NCBI GenBank assembly: GCA_963920525.1
Contig: OY986439.1
Span: 19,143,319 to 19,207,318, forward strand
DNA from: Dichetophora obliterata
Taxonomy: Eukaryota > Arthropoda > Insecta > Diptera > Sciomyzidae
Direction: 5' to 3'
Length of the DNA stretch: 64,000 bases
Shown here: piece by piece, positions 11,880-24,829 of the stretch
Position numbering within the stretch: position 1 is the first letter of the stretch
How the letters are laid out: each line of letters opens with the position of its first letter
Made by a program: the position numbers and the translations under genes
Notes under the pieces: model-generated
Told to the model about the DNA's origin: nothing
Seen by the model: the letters and a program-made list of their open reading frames with translations, nothing else
The model's database searches: none

Positions 11880-13860
11880 AAGAAAATTCCTCACTCGAAA
11901 TTACCTTCAAACTACTGGCCTATTAGCTTATTAAGCTGTCTAGGCAAAATTGTTGAGAAAATTATTCTTGATAGACATAAAAGTTTCACTGTTTTGTTTG
12001 TAGTTTAAGTTGAGGATTTTAACTTCACAGAAAAACAAATATCAGCCGGAGTTCCACAAGGTTCGGTGTTATCACCTTTTTTATACCATATATATTAGGG
12101 CGGGTCGATTTGTAGGGAGTGAACAAATTCACCAATTTCCCTATGATTTCCGTATTCTATGGGTTATTCCATGAAAATTTGCCGAAGGAACCATACCTCT
12201 ATCGTTAAAATCGAGTCCCCTACTTTTTGTTGGTAGATTTTTGCCCAAATTGACGTTCGTATGAAATATTACCTACACGTTCACATCCATAACTCAAAAA
12301 CTATCGATCGGGTTTAATCGCCAATCGGGTTAAGGCGCGTTGGAAAGGTGAGCTCATTTTGATCAATTTACAAAAGAAAATCTCCAACATTGGTCCAACG
12401 GTTCAAAAGTTACGGGCATTTTTGTCCAAATTTTGGAGCATTTTTCCATTTTTTTCATGATTTTGTCCAAGATTTTGTCTTTTACTACACTCAAATTGAA
12501 TATTTTTTTTTGATAATAGGTTGATAGATACTTTATTATCTCTTAATTTGAATTTTTGTAGAAAAAAAAAATAAAAAGGGAAAAAAATCAAAAAGTTGGT
12601 TTTTATGTGTTATTTTGTTTTAGTAATATCGCATGAATTAATCAACCGAATTCGATAAATTTGGGCTTAAACTCTTCGTTTTGAATTGTAAATTGAATTA
12701 AATAATGGATTGAGCCAAAAAAATGGCCATGAAAGTAATATTCTTGGACAAAATCATGAAAAAATGGAAAAATGGTCCAAAATTTGGACAAAAATGCCCG
12801 TAACTTTTGAACCGTTGGACCAATGTTGAAGATTTTTTTTGTAAATTGATCAAAATGAGCTCACCTTTCCTACCTTTCCTACTGGCGATTAAACCCGATC
12901 GATAGTTTTTGAGTTATGGATGTGAACGTGTAGGTAATATTTCATACGAACGTCAATTTGGGACAAAATCTACCAACAAAAAGTAGGGGACTCGATTTTA
13001 ACGATAGAGGTATGGTTCCTTTGGCAAATTTTCATGGAATAACCCATAGAATACGGAAATCGTAGGGAAATTGTCGAAAAATAAATCGACCCGCACTAAT
13101 ATATATATTTCTGATTTGAAGTTTCCCGTTATATAGACTTAGCCTTTACGCTGATGATAGCGCCCTGATCATTTCTGGGAAAGCCTCAAACGCAATTATC
13201 AAAAAGATGGAAGGTACCTTATCTTTGGCTATAAAATTTTTTAACAAATGGAAAATAAAAGTTAGTGATGAACAAACCCAAGCTATCATATTTCCATATA
13301 GTAAGCCCCCAAAACGTGTTTCCACTAGGCCGTTCACAGTTCAAACCAACTTGATACCACTTTCAAAGTCAGTCAAATATTTAGAAGTATTCTCGAACAA
13401 TATATTGTTATTTAAACCGCACATCGATAACATCTGCATTACATCTACAAGCTGAAGTAAAGCTCTGTATTTCCTTTTAAATAAAAAGTCAAAGTTAAAT
13501 ATCAAGAACAAAATATTGATTTATAAAATGTTTATTAGACCTCCCCTGACTTATGCCTGTCCTGTTTGCAAATACTCACCTAAAGCGCCTTTAATTAATC
13601 CAAAACAAGAATCCAAAGACTATCTTTGACTTGGCAAGTAGATTTCCCACTTTAGAATTGAATACCATGACTCAAATAAGGAAAATACTCAGTACTTTAA
13701 ACGATTTTACCCTGTCATTCTCCTATAAATGCAGGTTTTGAGACCATGCCCTCTTGCGGAGTTTGTCATAGTCAGTGGCTTCTGTCTCTATTCTTATAGA
13801 AAAGTCGAAGAGACTGATCTCAAAACATCCCCATAATTTGAACAAGTGATAATAATATAG
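11880..13860 (+). pseudogene. Jockey-type LINE reverse transcriptase fragment, interrupted
   Basis: Pieces of a non-LTR reverse transcriptase read in order on the plus strand. YWPISLLSCLGKIVEKII at about 11910-11975 is the early RT block. AGVPQGSVLSPFLY at about 12050-12090 is the PQGS block. YADDSALIISGKAS at about 13150-13190 holds the catalytic YADD. A C-terminal part reads LYFLLNKKSKLNIKNKI (about 13470-13515). The block with the first catalytic aspartate, between the first two pieces, is deleted, and there are frameshifts and stops. A 1-kb foldback element (12098-13096) sits between the PQGS and YADD blocks. No endonuclease or gag-like ORF is visible. It is dead; the jockey clade assignment is by family resemblance. 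Confidence 0.85.
12098..13096. mobile_element. TTAG-ended foldback element, 1 kb, copy 1
   Basis: The arms run about 12115-12480 and 12750-13080 and are close to perfect reverse complements over some 300 bp, for example ATCGATCGGGTTTAATCGCC on the left against GGCGATTAAACCCGATCGAT on the right. The ends read TTAGGGCGGGTCGATTT and AAATCGACCCGCACTAA, consistent with a TA duplication (12096-12097, 13097-13098). Inserted into the LINE. High arm identity suggests recent insertion or arm conversion. No coding capacity. Confidence 0.85.
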
Positions 13861-15669
13861 GCTTTTTACTATCTTTTTCCTATACACTAAGATTATTTTT
13901 AGCGTTTATTTATCTTTATTATATCTTTATTATATCTTTATTATATCTTATAATATCTTAAGGTTAAATCTCAAACTTTGTATTTTAATTTTAAATATTG
14001 GATTTGTGATAGAACTAAAGTAACAACAACAATTCCTCAGTAGTTAATTCGTTTTCAAACAAAAATGGTTCGTTTTAGAAGCATTTTAGTCCGGCAAATG
14101 ATTAAAAAAAGTTAATTTATGAGTGTTGAAAACGAACTTTTCTACGCGAAAAGGTTCATAAATGAACTCATAAAAGATACTTTTGGTTCACTGGGACTGT
14201 AGTTTGGTCATCAGACTCGTTTAAAACGTTCACTTGAGCTTAGCGGATGATCGCGACAGGTGAGTTTAAGATGTTGTTGTTGTTGGAACCAAATGTGCCA
14301 AATTGGTTTATTGCGGTGCTTGTGAATTTAAGTTGTTTTATTTAGTTTGTCAAATTTGGTCAACACTTTATTTGCACCGTTCAAATGTTTTTGACCATAT
14401 GTTGTTGCATTTATATGAACGCGCCTCGCCAGTAGATGTGTTGCATTAGATATGCAAATTTGTAATATTAAATGCAAAACACAAAAAAAAAACAAATACT
14501 AAGATACCCGACTTAAGTTTAATACGAATAAAAGTACCGTTTTCTATTTTAATTGAGCAAAACGTCAACGTTTTTTAATGGATGGTGTGCTAAAAAAGGT
14601 TTGCTTAACAAGTTGGAAAATTGCATATGACTCGGCAACGCTGACTTGATACACACGCGTTATGACAGCTTTGTCAGATGTGACAGTTGTATTTTGACGT
14701 TTCTTAATCGTATGCTAAAAAGGCGAACAGCATAAAGCTTGTTTTGACATCTGGAAACGTCACGATGACGTCATTTATAATTTGAATTTACGCAGTTAAT
14801 TGACAGCTTAATGTCACTCTTAGTTGGTGTTTTTGTTGTCACTCAATATTAAGCAGTCCACGCATGCGCACAAGCTGTCAAATTACAATTGCTGTTGTCC
14901 GCTTGCTTGTTCACAAGCTGTTTGTTTATCGCTGTCATTATATCTGTCAATTTTGCAAAAATTGTTGCACCTCAACTCAGTGCGGCTGACTTTGTTGTTG
15001 CGCCGACCAACTAGCAACGCATGCGCGTATTTAATGACAGCAACAGGCGGCTGCCAGTAACAGGCAGACATACCGACCAATCGGCTGACGCGACGCACAT
15101 TAATTATGTTGCAATATATGGAGTGGTGCCTGGTAGTGCAGCAACCAGCAACGACTAGCTGACAGCTAGTAGACGCGTTGCTTTCTGTGTTACTGTTGTT
15201 ATTGTTGTTGTTGTTGCTGCTCCTGTCAAATGTACGCTAAGCCTAGCAAAATCGCCACTAGAGTGCGCATGTGTGACAAGAACTTAAGGAAGCAGTTAAA
15301 ATTGACACCTTGTCCATAGCCACAAATATGGTCAAAAGCGTGCAATAAGAATCTTATTACAAGTGTTGACAACAAAAACAACAACATGTCAACACTTGGT
15401 AGCTGCTAATTTATTTCGTTAACGTCTATGCCGCGTTGACAGTAATTAATGGCTTAAAGGCGAAACTAGTTGTGTCACACAATTGCTTGCGCTGATGTTT
15501 GAGGGTTAAGTTTAGCAGTAAATTTTTTTAAATTTATGTCTTTTTCTTTTAGTTTTATAAAATTACGTAAGGATTTGAAGAGGTTTTTTAATGGAATACG
15601 GAATTAAGTGGAATTGAAACTGAGCAACAACAAAAATATGTTCCGGTAGCCATTCTTAATCTCTGATGT
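13861..15669. other. Non-coding stretch with GTTGTT/CAACAA tracts
   Basis: It holds a short tandem ATTATATCTTT array (about 13918-13960) and many GTTGTTG/CAACAAC tracts between 14270 and 15400 of the kind common in fly introns and flanks. A GACAG|GTGAGT at about 14256-14265 would be a good splice donor, but I see no supported upstream exon. No gene called. Confidence 0.4.
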
Positions 15670-15677
15670 GTTATAGC

Positions 15678-16248
15678 CAGAGCTGTAAAATCGTCATTCA
15701 TATTCAGAATTTTAAGTATAACGAGATAAAAATGCATTCAATGAATGCAAAATGATTTATAAATAAAATTTTTAATTCACATTAATTTTTAAAAAAATGA
15801 TTAATTATTCATTTCAATTATTTACTTTCGTTATTCAGGATAAAGAATGAATAATGAATAACGAATAAAAGATGAATAATGAATAAAAAAATGAATAATG
15901 AATAACAAATAAATAATGCATAACAAATGAATAATGAATAAAAAATTAATAATAAATAAAAAATTAATAACGAATACAAAAAATAATAATGAATACAAAA
16001 AGAATTATTGAACATGCTGAAATTCTTTCTGAATAGCTTTCAAATGAATTAAAAAATTGATTAATTATTCTGAATAACGGCAATGAATAATTAAAATGAA
16101 TAATTAATCATGTTTTCAAAAACTGAATGTGAATTAAAATTTTTATTTATAAATCAATTTTGCATTCATTGAATGCATTCTTATTTCGTTATTCACTGAT
16201 TCACTTTGTGAAAAAAAATCAAATTAAATGCATTCTTTTACAACTCTG
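15678..16248. mobile_element. hAT-type MITE, 571 bp
   Basis: The termini CAGAGCTGTAAAA and TTTTACAACTCTG are inverted, and the inverted match continues inward about 110 bp, including ATGCATTCAATGAATGCA in both arms. Flanks are GTTATAGC (15670-15677) and GTTATAGT (16249-16256), an 8-bp duplication with one mismatch. The centre (15845-15990) is an imperfect AATGAAT/AATAAATA array that produces a meaningless minus-strand frame. Confidence 0.8.
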
Positions 16249-16600
16249 GTTATAGTCATTTTATTAAAAAAATGAAATGTTTTGTATTCTATGGTTACGT
16301 TTTTTTAAAAATTTTGTTTGGATAGGTTTATTGTAGTATTTAAGTTTCATAAAATTTAATCAATTAATAATTTAAAAAGAAAAATAAAAAAGTCGACTTA
16401 GAGCAATACAATTGGTATATGATCTGGAATTGGCTATATGTAAATGAGATTTTCCAATGAACTTAGAATTATCGATACAACTTTGGCAAATGAATTTTTT
16501 GTCAGTGGAAATATCGATAAAAATTCTCAACTTTACAACGATAAAGTTTTCATTTTATTCAACAAATATTGACATATATTTTAAATTTGCTCTTACATTA

Positions 16601-18163
16601 GAGTGGGCCGATTTGTTGAAATTATGTTTGTACAAATTTTCCCTATTAGGCCTTTTCCACAAGGAGCAATTGAAAAGTAATGCAACTGCAACGCAACAGC
16701 TTAAAAAGTTTCAAAACACTTCAATTTTAAACTGAACTGCAACCTACACTTTCAGATGAGCAAGTCACGTCGCAACGCAACATTGAAAAATTACCAACAA
16801 AACAAACTCTTATTTAATGGAAGCTTTGCTAAATAGATATAAAAAATTAATTGAGGATAAAAAAGGATATTTCTTCACTTCCTGCACTTATTTCATATTT
16901 ATTAACTGATTAATTGTTTTCATAGCACACAACACAAATCAGAAACGTAACAAATCGCCGATTCAAATTGCAGCACGCCGTGTTGCATGGAACTGGTTGC
17001 GAATGCGTTAAAAACTTGTTGAGTACAAGTTGCTTCATGTGAAGGTTTTGGTATAAATACATTGGTTAGAAACTTTTGTTGCAGTTGTATTAGTTTTCAA
17101 TTTCTCCATGTGGAAAAGGCTTAGAGAACACAAAACAGGATTCTAGGGGCATATATTTGTTTTCGTGAAATAAAACGTACCCCCCTCATTTTGACTTTTT
17201 CGTAGTTTTCTAACAATTTTGTACTGGAGTCTCTCGAATAATTCGTTTTTTGGAAATTTGATACCTAAATAAAATGCCTTGGCTTATAAAAGCTGACTTT
17301 GCAAAATTTTTACTAAATCGACAGGTCGAAAACGTGGTTACAGCACTGTTTATCAATAAAGTTATATAAATATAATTAAAAGTCGTGTTAAAAAAAATCG
17401 TGTTTGATGTCCGCGGCTTTTCCACTTCTATTTGAGCTTAGAAACACGCTCTGTGAAGCGCATTTCAATTGGTAAAATTTTAGAGTTCGCGAATTCATTT
17501 TCTAATTTTCCCACACGATTTGTATGGGCAAAAATCAATTTTGGTGGTTAATTGAAATTAGAGCCATTATCTTTTAAGCAAAATGGTAAATAAAAAGTGT
17601 TTCCCCAAATTTTGTCTGTTATGACATATCAAAATTTCATTTTCATCTGATTATTATTTGAAGGTCTGTGGCTCACTTCTTAGAGCTACCTATATAAATG
17701 AATACTTTTACTTAGAATTATTTCATTAAAAATCGATATCTATTAGAGTAATCCATTTTCATTGTTGTTATTGGCTTAAATTTTAGATAGTGATAAATGG
17801 AATGCACAATGAAGAAAAAATTCACAGTGTTGTTATATGTTTTTGGATTAAAAGTTACAACAAGTAGTTTTTTGTATTTATATTTTTATTTTTTAATCGT
17901 TTTGGTGGTTGCCCAACCAAATAATAATCCGATGAAAATGAAATTTGGCTATGTCATAACAGACATCTTGCTTAAAAGATAATTGCTCTAAATTCAATTC
18001 TCCAGCAAAACTGATTTTTCCACAAACAAGTCGTATGGGAGAATTGGAAAATGAATTCGCGACCTCTAAAATTTCTCAAGATGCGGGTGTTTCTAAGGTC
18101 AAGTGAAGTATTAATGTCGCGGACATCTGTCAAAATAAAAAAAAATATATATTTGAGACACCC
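16601..18163. mobile_element. TTAG-ended foldback element, copy 2
   Basis: The ends TTAGAGTGGGCCGATTT (from 16598) and GAGACACCCTAA (to 18166) resemble the ends at 12098-13096. Internal arms at about 17403-17665 and 17920-18135 are inverted repeats of each other, sharing TTTTCATCTGATTATTATTT (left), ATGTCCGCG and CTTAGAAACACCCG-type blocks. The arms are more diverged than in copy 1. A separate MITE (16650-17120) is inserted near the left end. No coding capacity. Confidence 0.6.
16650..17120. mobile_element. MITE, 471 bp, TTAG target duplication
   Basis: Inverted ends GCCTTTTCCACAAGGAG and CTCCATGTGGAAAAGGC continue inward about 60 bp (CAACTGCAAC in both arms). TTAG lies on each side (16646-16649, 17121-17124). 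If the duplication is read as TTA, this fits a PIF/Harbinger-type element. Inserted in the TTAG-ended foldback. Confidence 0.75.
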
Positions 18164-18295
18164 TAATGTATAAAAAATTTGTCCTTTTTTTAAACTACTT
18201 CACTGTGTCAATATTCATAGTGCTGTAACTTATTTTTCGACCAATCGATTTCGTTAAAATTTTGCAAAGTAATTTTTTTTGAGTCAAGGAATTTT

Positions 18296-19865
18296 ATTTA
18301 ATTTATTTATTAATTTATTTATTTATTAAAAATTAATAGTCTATGCAATAACAGTACTTACAGACTAAAAGATATGAAAACCTTATGCATAGTAATTTAA
18401 AGTTTTTTAAAAAATAGAATTTAACATAGATCCCATTTGATTTTTTGAGACAGAAAAATCTAAATCATGAATAGAGTTTACAGAATTAAACAATACTAAA
18501 GCACGATTGATTGGTGCATTAGCTGCATAATTAGAACGATGCATTTCCAAATAAAAAGGATCAAAATTTCTTAATATTTTAGAAGGCGCATTAAAATCAA
18601 TCTTTTCCAATAGTGCTGGGCAGTCCACCAAACCATTGATAATATCAAAGACAAAAAGCAAGGACAAAACACTTTTTCTACTCTCCAAAGTTTTTAATCC
18701 TATTAACAGACACCGGGTATTATATGAGGGAGGTAAGCCAGAAGTATAAAAAGAGCACAAGAAAAACCTCGTGAACGATTTCTTAATTCGTTCCAGCCGA
18801 ATTTTGTGGGACTCATAAAATGGATTCCAAATAATCGCTGCATATTCTAATCTAGATCGCACAAGTGAGTTGAACAGAGCTTTCAAAGTATACGGATCTG
18901 AAAAGCAAGCACTGTTTCTTCGGATGAAAGCTAGCATGGCATATGCTTTGGGAATAATAAAGTCAATACGAAAAATAAAATTAAATTTACGATCGAAAAC
19001 TACACCCAAATCCTTGATTTGATCAACGGCTGTCAATGGAGAGTGAGCAATATGATAGGCGGACGGACGGAAAGTTTCAGATTTTGAGAAAATCATAAAA
19101 ACACATTTTTTAAGATTCAAATAAAGACCATTATTACAGCACCAACTATATAGTTTATCAACATCATTTTGCAAAAGTCCAATGTCATTTAAATTACTAA
19201 TTTTTAGAAAAATCTTCATATCGTCAGCGTAAAGCAAATATTTACAGTGTGAAAAATAGAGGTAATATCATTGATGAATAAATCAAAGAGAAGTGGCCCT
19301 AGGATACTTCCTTGCGGAATACCTGAAGTTGCCAAATAAGGAAAAGAGATCACGTTATCAAAAGCCACTACACATTGTCTGTTTACTAAATATGATTCAA
19401 GCCATTTTAGAAAACTAGAGTGAAAACCAAATTTTTCTAACTTTTTGATTAAAACAAGGTGAGAGACTTTATCAAACGCCTTAGCATGCACATTCAGTTT
19501 AAATTACATCCACCTGACATCCTTGCCTAAAAGCTGATATACAGTATTCTGCAAACAAAACTAAATTTGTAGTAGAAGAGCGACCAGGTACAAAGCCATG
19601 CTGGCACGGTGAGATAAATCGCTTTATTGAATAGAATAATTTTTCTTTAATTATAGACTCAAACAGCTCAGACACAGTTGTGAGCTTAGAAATTGGACTA
19701 TAATTTGCAATATTCTGTTTACATCCAGATTTATGGATTGGAGTAATAAACGCTATTTTCCAACTATCATAAAAAATCCCAGATCGCAAGGAACTATTAA
19801 AAATAAGGATTAACGGATAAGCTAAACTCCTCGCACAATTTTTCAACAAAATAGAAACCAACATT
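18296..19865 (-). pseudogene. LINE reverse transcriptase pseudogene
   Basis: Read from 19865 leftward, three frames together give most of an RT domain. The first (19879-19499) has ITPIHKSGCKQNIANYSPIS and HGFVPGRSSTTNLV. The second (19491-19216) has AKAFDKVSHLVLIKKLEKFG, with the first catalytic aspartate, and SGIPQGSILGPLLF. The third (19237-18407) has LYADDMKIF, with the catalytic YADD, followed by a typical 240-residue thumb and C-terminal region. Frameshifts near 19495 and 19225 break it. The 5' end, with endonuclease and start of RT, is missing: at about 19855 the sequence runs straight into dispersed repeat A. The 3' end carries an (AATAAATT)-type tail at 18296-18332, as expected of a LINE with a microsatellite tail. 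The three catalytic blocks look intact, so decay is mostly by indel. Confidence 0.9.
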
Positions 19866-20210
19866 ACATCGATTTCCAATAGAGTTGAGAGAAGATGAAA
19901 TATTTTTATCCCCTATGAAATATATCGCATGACATTGAATTCGTTCTAGAAGCAGTTTCGATTTTAATTCCTTGACGAATTTTCTTTATACATCTGCCTA
20001 CTTTTCGTTAACGAAACTTCCTCAATATTTCGATATTGGGTTCGTGCATAATAAATCCCGACGTTTCTGCATTGCGTCTTGCGCGAATTTGGAACATTTG
20101 TATGAAATTTACGTCAATGAAATGTATGGCCAAATCAGCATGTTTCGTGAAGGATCAAACGTACATGATTGATTTGAGATTTCTTCAGGACTGGAACTAG
20201 TGGGTATGGG
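19860..20210 (+). repeat. Dispersed repeat A, copy 1
   Basis: GATTTCCAATAGAGTTGAGA starts a block that recurs at 58468-58800 and, from GTTTCGATTTTAATTCCTTG onward, at 35457-35680. The block contains CCCGACGTTTCTGCATTGCG and GGCCAAATCAGCATGTTTCG. Small frames inside are not conserved between copies. Class unknown; see the longer B+A arrangement at 35142. Confidence 0.85.
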
Positions 20211-22193
20211 TGAAAAGATAAAAACATTACTCACACAAATATTTTGGTATTTGTATTCCATCATATGAGTCGTTACTTATCAAAATCGTCTAAGTTTTTC
20301 GCTGCTTTTGCTCAACGGATAAAAAATTTCCCTTTGAAAAAAGGAAATAATCGTTATTGTCCTTTATTTGGTAAAAAACAAGAAAAAAATGGTAACGTTT
20401 TTTCAAAAGTGCCTAAGTCCTAATGAGCGTACAAATCAAAAATGCCTAAGTCCTTTTCAGCCAATCAATTGGCTTTATTTTCTGGTAAGATTTGAAAAAA
20501 AAACTAAGTTGATTAGATTTTTCGTGGTTATTTTGTGATAAGTGGTACGAATAACAAAATGTTTTAATAGAAGAATGGTCAGAAAAGTAAAGAGTGTACA
20601 GGCGCGGACCCAGAAAAAATGTAAAGCTTCTTGAGAACATAAGCCGTTCGGAGTCGGCATAAAACACGTAGGTCCAGTTCTCGGTCATTTGTGATCAAAC
20701 ATTTAATAACACGCACAACACAATTGATCAATAGAAGCTAGGTCAAAGTCCTGCCAAGGGCTGAAATGGCAGGTTTATTTATTATTTATTAAGTTTGTAG
20801 AAGGGCAACAAGTTTGTTTTTGAATAATTTTTATTTAGACGATGAAACGCTTTAAAATAGTTTTAAAAAATATAAATTAAAAAAAAAAATTATTCACTAT
20901 TACTGTATAAAAAGGAATTCTACGTCCATACTTACGATACTATCGAAACAGTTTTTTTTTCCAGTTTTACTTCTCTGTATATTTTCAGTCTTTGAAGCGA
21001 CGAAAACGAGCGTTCGCTTGAAGCGACTAAAATCGGCAACGTTGTACCAAAACGTTGCACCAATGTTCAGGAATCGCATCGCAAAAATTAAGAGATTCGA
21101 TAAACTTTACAGGTCGATTTGTCTGATTCAAGCAGTACAAATATGGGGTACAAAATATTGGTCAAAAAAATCATCACGTTTTAAAATTCAACACAAAGCC
21201 TTTAATATCAATGCATATTTTTTCATACAAAATTAAAAATTTTTTTCAATTAATGTTTTCAACCACAATTTGTAATAACAAATTTGCATTAACCCGCAAA
21301 TTGCAACTTTTTAAAAGATTTCTTAAAGTTTTCTTATTTTTTAAGTTAAATAAGAAATAATAGCAAATCTTATTGCTTAAATAACATTTTTTTTTTGGAT
21401 TTTATTATGGAAATTTATTGATTGGAAATTTTTTTTTTTTTAATTTAATAAATTAAAAAGTGACCACAACCGAAATATGACTTGAGTGTCGAGAATCTCA
21501 CTTTCGTCACAAAAAAGCTCTGGAACAGAATGAAACAATGCTAATTTTTTTTATTCTTATATATAACTTTTTCTAATTTTTATTCTTCACGAAGTATCCA
21601 TTGCTACTAAGCCAAAGCTTTAGTATCCATGTATACATAAAAATAAGGATAAGATTTTCTTCTTAGTTTTAAGTGGTCTCTTCTTAAACTTTAGTGAGAT
21701 TAGTAAGTGAGATGACATGACTTTAAATAAGATTTCCAGATTAAAAATATTTTATTCTCGGTTTTGAGTGGTTTCTTCTTAAATTTTAGTGAGATAAGTG
21801 AATGAGATGACATGAGTGTTAAAAAGATATTCACACTAGATTCAATAACGAATCTCATTGTGCAATGTTTGATCAGTTTTAATACGGTTTTATCTATAAA
21901 ATTAAGAAGATTTCTCTATGGAAAATTCTCCTAATTTGGTACTATTAAGAATAAACCTTAATAAAATATATCAATAAGGTGATGTTCTTAATTTTAAGTG
22001 ATCGTTTTTTGCTCTGTGTACCAAGAGTAATGTATTGACTTAATACCTTACACATAAGCATTGATATTCAAAAAGTACACTGACTTTGTTATGCGAAAAA
22101 TTTGTATTAAACCGTTATGTACCATAAAAGTGACTCCATCAGAATAACACAACATTCCTAACTTTGAATAAATATAGTTCTAGAAATAATGCG
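20210..22193. other. Non-coding stretch with a tandem duplication
   Basis: It contains dispersed repeat C copy 2 (about 20795-20925, inverse of 4570-4700) and an imperfect direct duplication of about 110 bp at 21660-21820, recognisable by TTTAGTGAGATNAGTNAATGAGA-type blocks. 20600-20760 is more GC-balanced and could be a LINE 3' remnant, but I cannot identify it. Confidence 0.4.
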
Positions 22194-23705
22194 TTAAGCC
22201 TGGTTTTCACTAGGCCAGTTTTCAATCACAAATGTTGTCAATCTAATGGAAACGTATTGTCATTTACATTTGTTGTCATATGTGACCACTGATTGTCATA
22301 TAAAATCACAAATAAGTGAGAACAGATAGAATTTTGCTTGTCAATCAAAATATCGTTGTATGACAAGAAAAATCGAAATGTCAACATGTTGGCATTTTGT
22401 GTCAGTTGTTGCCTACAAAAAATTTCGTTTTAATTATTTTTCATTTCACTGCTGGCAAAGCTTTTTAAATATTGTTATTTAAATTGGTTTAAAAGGAAAA
22501 GTGCACTTAAAAAGGGATTATCGCAGTGTCCGGTGTTGCTTGCAAGGGATTTGTTCCAGGACGCATTTTCGGCATTCGTGTTGTTGCGGTCGCTTTCCCA
22601 GGAATTTGTCATTTGCGCGAATCTTGAACACGTATCTTGCGATGGAACGTGGCGAGGGTGTCTTTTGAACCAACAGCGGCCACTGTGATAATCTTTGTTT
22701 AAGTGCACTTTTGTTATCTATAATAATAAAACTCATTTTCTGTTTGTTTGTTTGTTTGGCCTTTATACAAATCTAAACGGCTCAACGGATTTTGCTCAAA
22801 CTAGGTACACATATTAAGCTTATCTCAACTTAAAATGTTACATACTTAGTTTTTGCCACGCCCCCTCTGAAATTTTTCAACTAACGGTAATTTTGTTACT
22901 ATAAAACTTTTTACCATCGGAGATTTTTGTATATATAATTTTAAAAATGTTTTGTTATTTTGACATCAAAAACACTCACATATCTTCAAAATTGGAGAAA
23001 TTTTCAGTACAACGACTTTTTCATAAAACATTACCTAAGAATGAGAAAAAAACGACATGAAAATCAAAGTTTGGTCTTCCAATGCAAATATCTCCGCTGT
23101 CCATTAATATATTTCATTCAAATTTTTTTTGTTCAAAAGTTCAATAAAATCACTTCACAAAAATAGGTTGAACTCTACCGTTAAGTCAGTGTATATATGT
23201 TTTATGAGTATGCCAAAAAAGGTCCAAAATATTGACTTTTTACTCAAAAAATGACTCAAAAATTGTTGTTGTTGTAAATATTAAATCAATTAAAAACAGC
23301 AAATCGGACTACCTTTCATATGACATAGCATTTATTTGCAAAAAATCTTCCAGCTAAGCGCAAAAATTATTTTACTGTTTTTGTCATCAAAACAACAAGT
23401 ACCCTTTGATTTTTTTCGCGAAATTTATTTTTTCCAAAATGTTGTTTTTATATTTTTTACAAAAAAGCCAAGTCTCAAAAATAATTTATGTGAAAAAATT
23501 ACCCCAATGTCTCTTTTCAATCAAAAGTTATGGCTAAAAATCTATTTTTTCATACCAGACTATTAATAAAACTTAGTTTTGTGTTAGAATTCTCTATACA
23601 GTTTGAACGTCCCCATTTATCTCTAAGAATGCAGTTGTGTGTCTGAAGTAATTACGATTATTTTGGATTATATAAAATCTTCTTTATAGTGGATCTTCTT
23701 ATTTT

Positions 23706-24770
23706 TTGCCTCCCCACCAGCGCTTTCAAATCATTAAATTTTATTGTCAAAATTCGGGTTCTGTGAGAAATGTGTTTTGCAAATTACGTCCATTTTATGG
23801 TCGTCAAAATCGACCCACCGGACAGGTTATTCAAGCTATTGTGACCAAATTTTGCACCAGTTTAACTTTATTGGACATTAATCCACCAACCCACCAATTC
23901 GGTCAGAGTCAATGAAGATCGCGATATGTTAATTCGTCTTCGTTGTCAACAATTGATCTTGTGTTATTCGACCATTTGGAAGATTTCACGTAAATACCTC
24001 GGTATGAAAGCATACAAAATACAGCTGATCCAAGAACTGAAGCCGGGTGACCAACCACAACGTCGTTTGTTTGGTGAATGGTCCTTAGAAAAGTTGGATG
24101 AAGATAAACTTTTTATTGAAAAATTTTCTTCAGCGTCGAAGCTCATTTTTGGCTCAATGGGTACGTCAACAAACAGAATTGCCGAATTTTGTCTGAAGAG
24201 CAGCCATGAGCATTTAAAGAGTTTCCAATGCTCCCTGAAAAATGCTCTGTTTGGTGAGATTTGTAGGTCGGTGGCATCATTGGACTGTACTGTTTCAAAA
24301 GTAATGAAAACCGCAACGGGACAAGGTACCGTGCCCATTTGGTACCTTTTTTTGCCCAAAATGGAAGAAAATGACTTGGCTTAAATGAAGTTACAACAAG
24401 ATGGTGACACATGCCACACGGCACGCGATACCACGGACCTATTAAGAGGCGAGTTTCGTGAGCAAATAATCTCACGGCTTTAAGCAGTCCATTGGCCGCC
24501 AAGATCATTTAATTTCACCGCACTAGACATTTTGTGGGGCTACGTAGAATCTCTCGAGTACAGGGAGAAGCCAGCCACAATTGCAGACCTGGAAGACAAC
24601 GTTAAAGCTGTGAGATACCGGCCGAAATGCTGAAAAAGTATGCCAAAATTGGAGCTTACGGATGGAACACCTCAAGCGTAGTCGCGGAAAGCATTTACAT
24701 GAAATATTATGTAAAAAGTAATTGGCAGGCATTAATGTATCGCTCCAAATAAATATTTTATTCACTTTTG
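23706..24770 (+). pseudogene. mariner transposase pseudogene (rosa-like)
   Basis: The reading begins with the helix-turn-helix region (FYCQNSGSVRNVFCKLRPFY; GRQNRPT) at about 23740-23820. It continues with YLGMKAYKIQLIQELKPGDQ at 23994-24053 and FGEWSLEKLDED, then GYVNKQNCRI in a shifted frame (about 24160-24190), QQDGDTCHTARDTTDLLR (about 24395-24450) and ALDILWGYVE (about 24525-24555). The DD34D residues are partly lost: the SDEAHF motif has V for D, the middle QQDG aspartate is present, and the SPDL-type aspartate of the last block reads N. At least three frameshifts and several stops occur. The expected length is about 345 residues and the remnant spans most of it. The right terminal repeat survives (about 24800-24825, ending AAAATCACCCTTTATA); the left one is not clear. 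Confidence 0.88.
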
Positions 24771-24829
24771 CAAGTTTTTTTTTTCACTTTTAAAAAACCA
24801 AACGCTTAAAAAAATCACCCTTTATAACA

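Noticed and set aside
24143..24508. Minus-strand frames of 121 and 131 codons
   Set aside because: They are shadows of the mariner transposase on the opposite strand.
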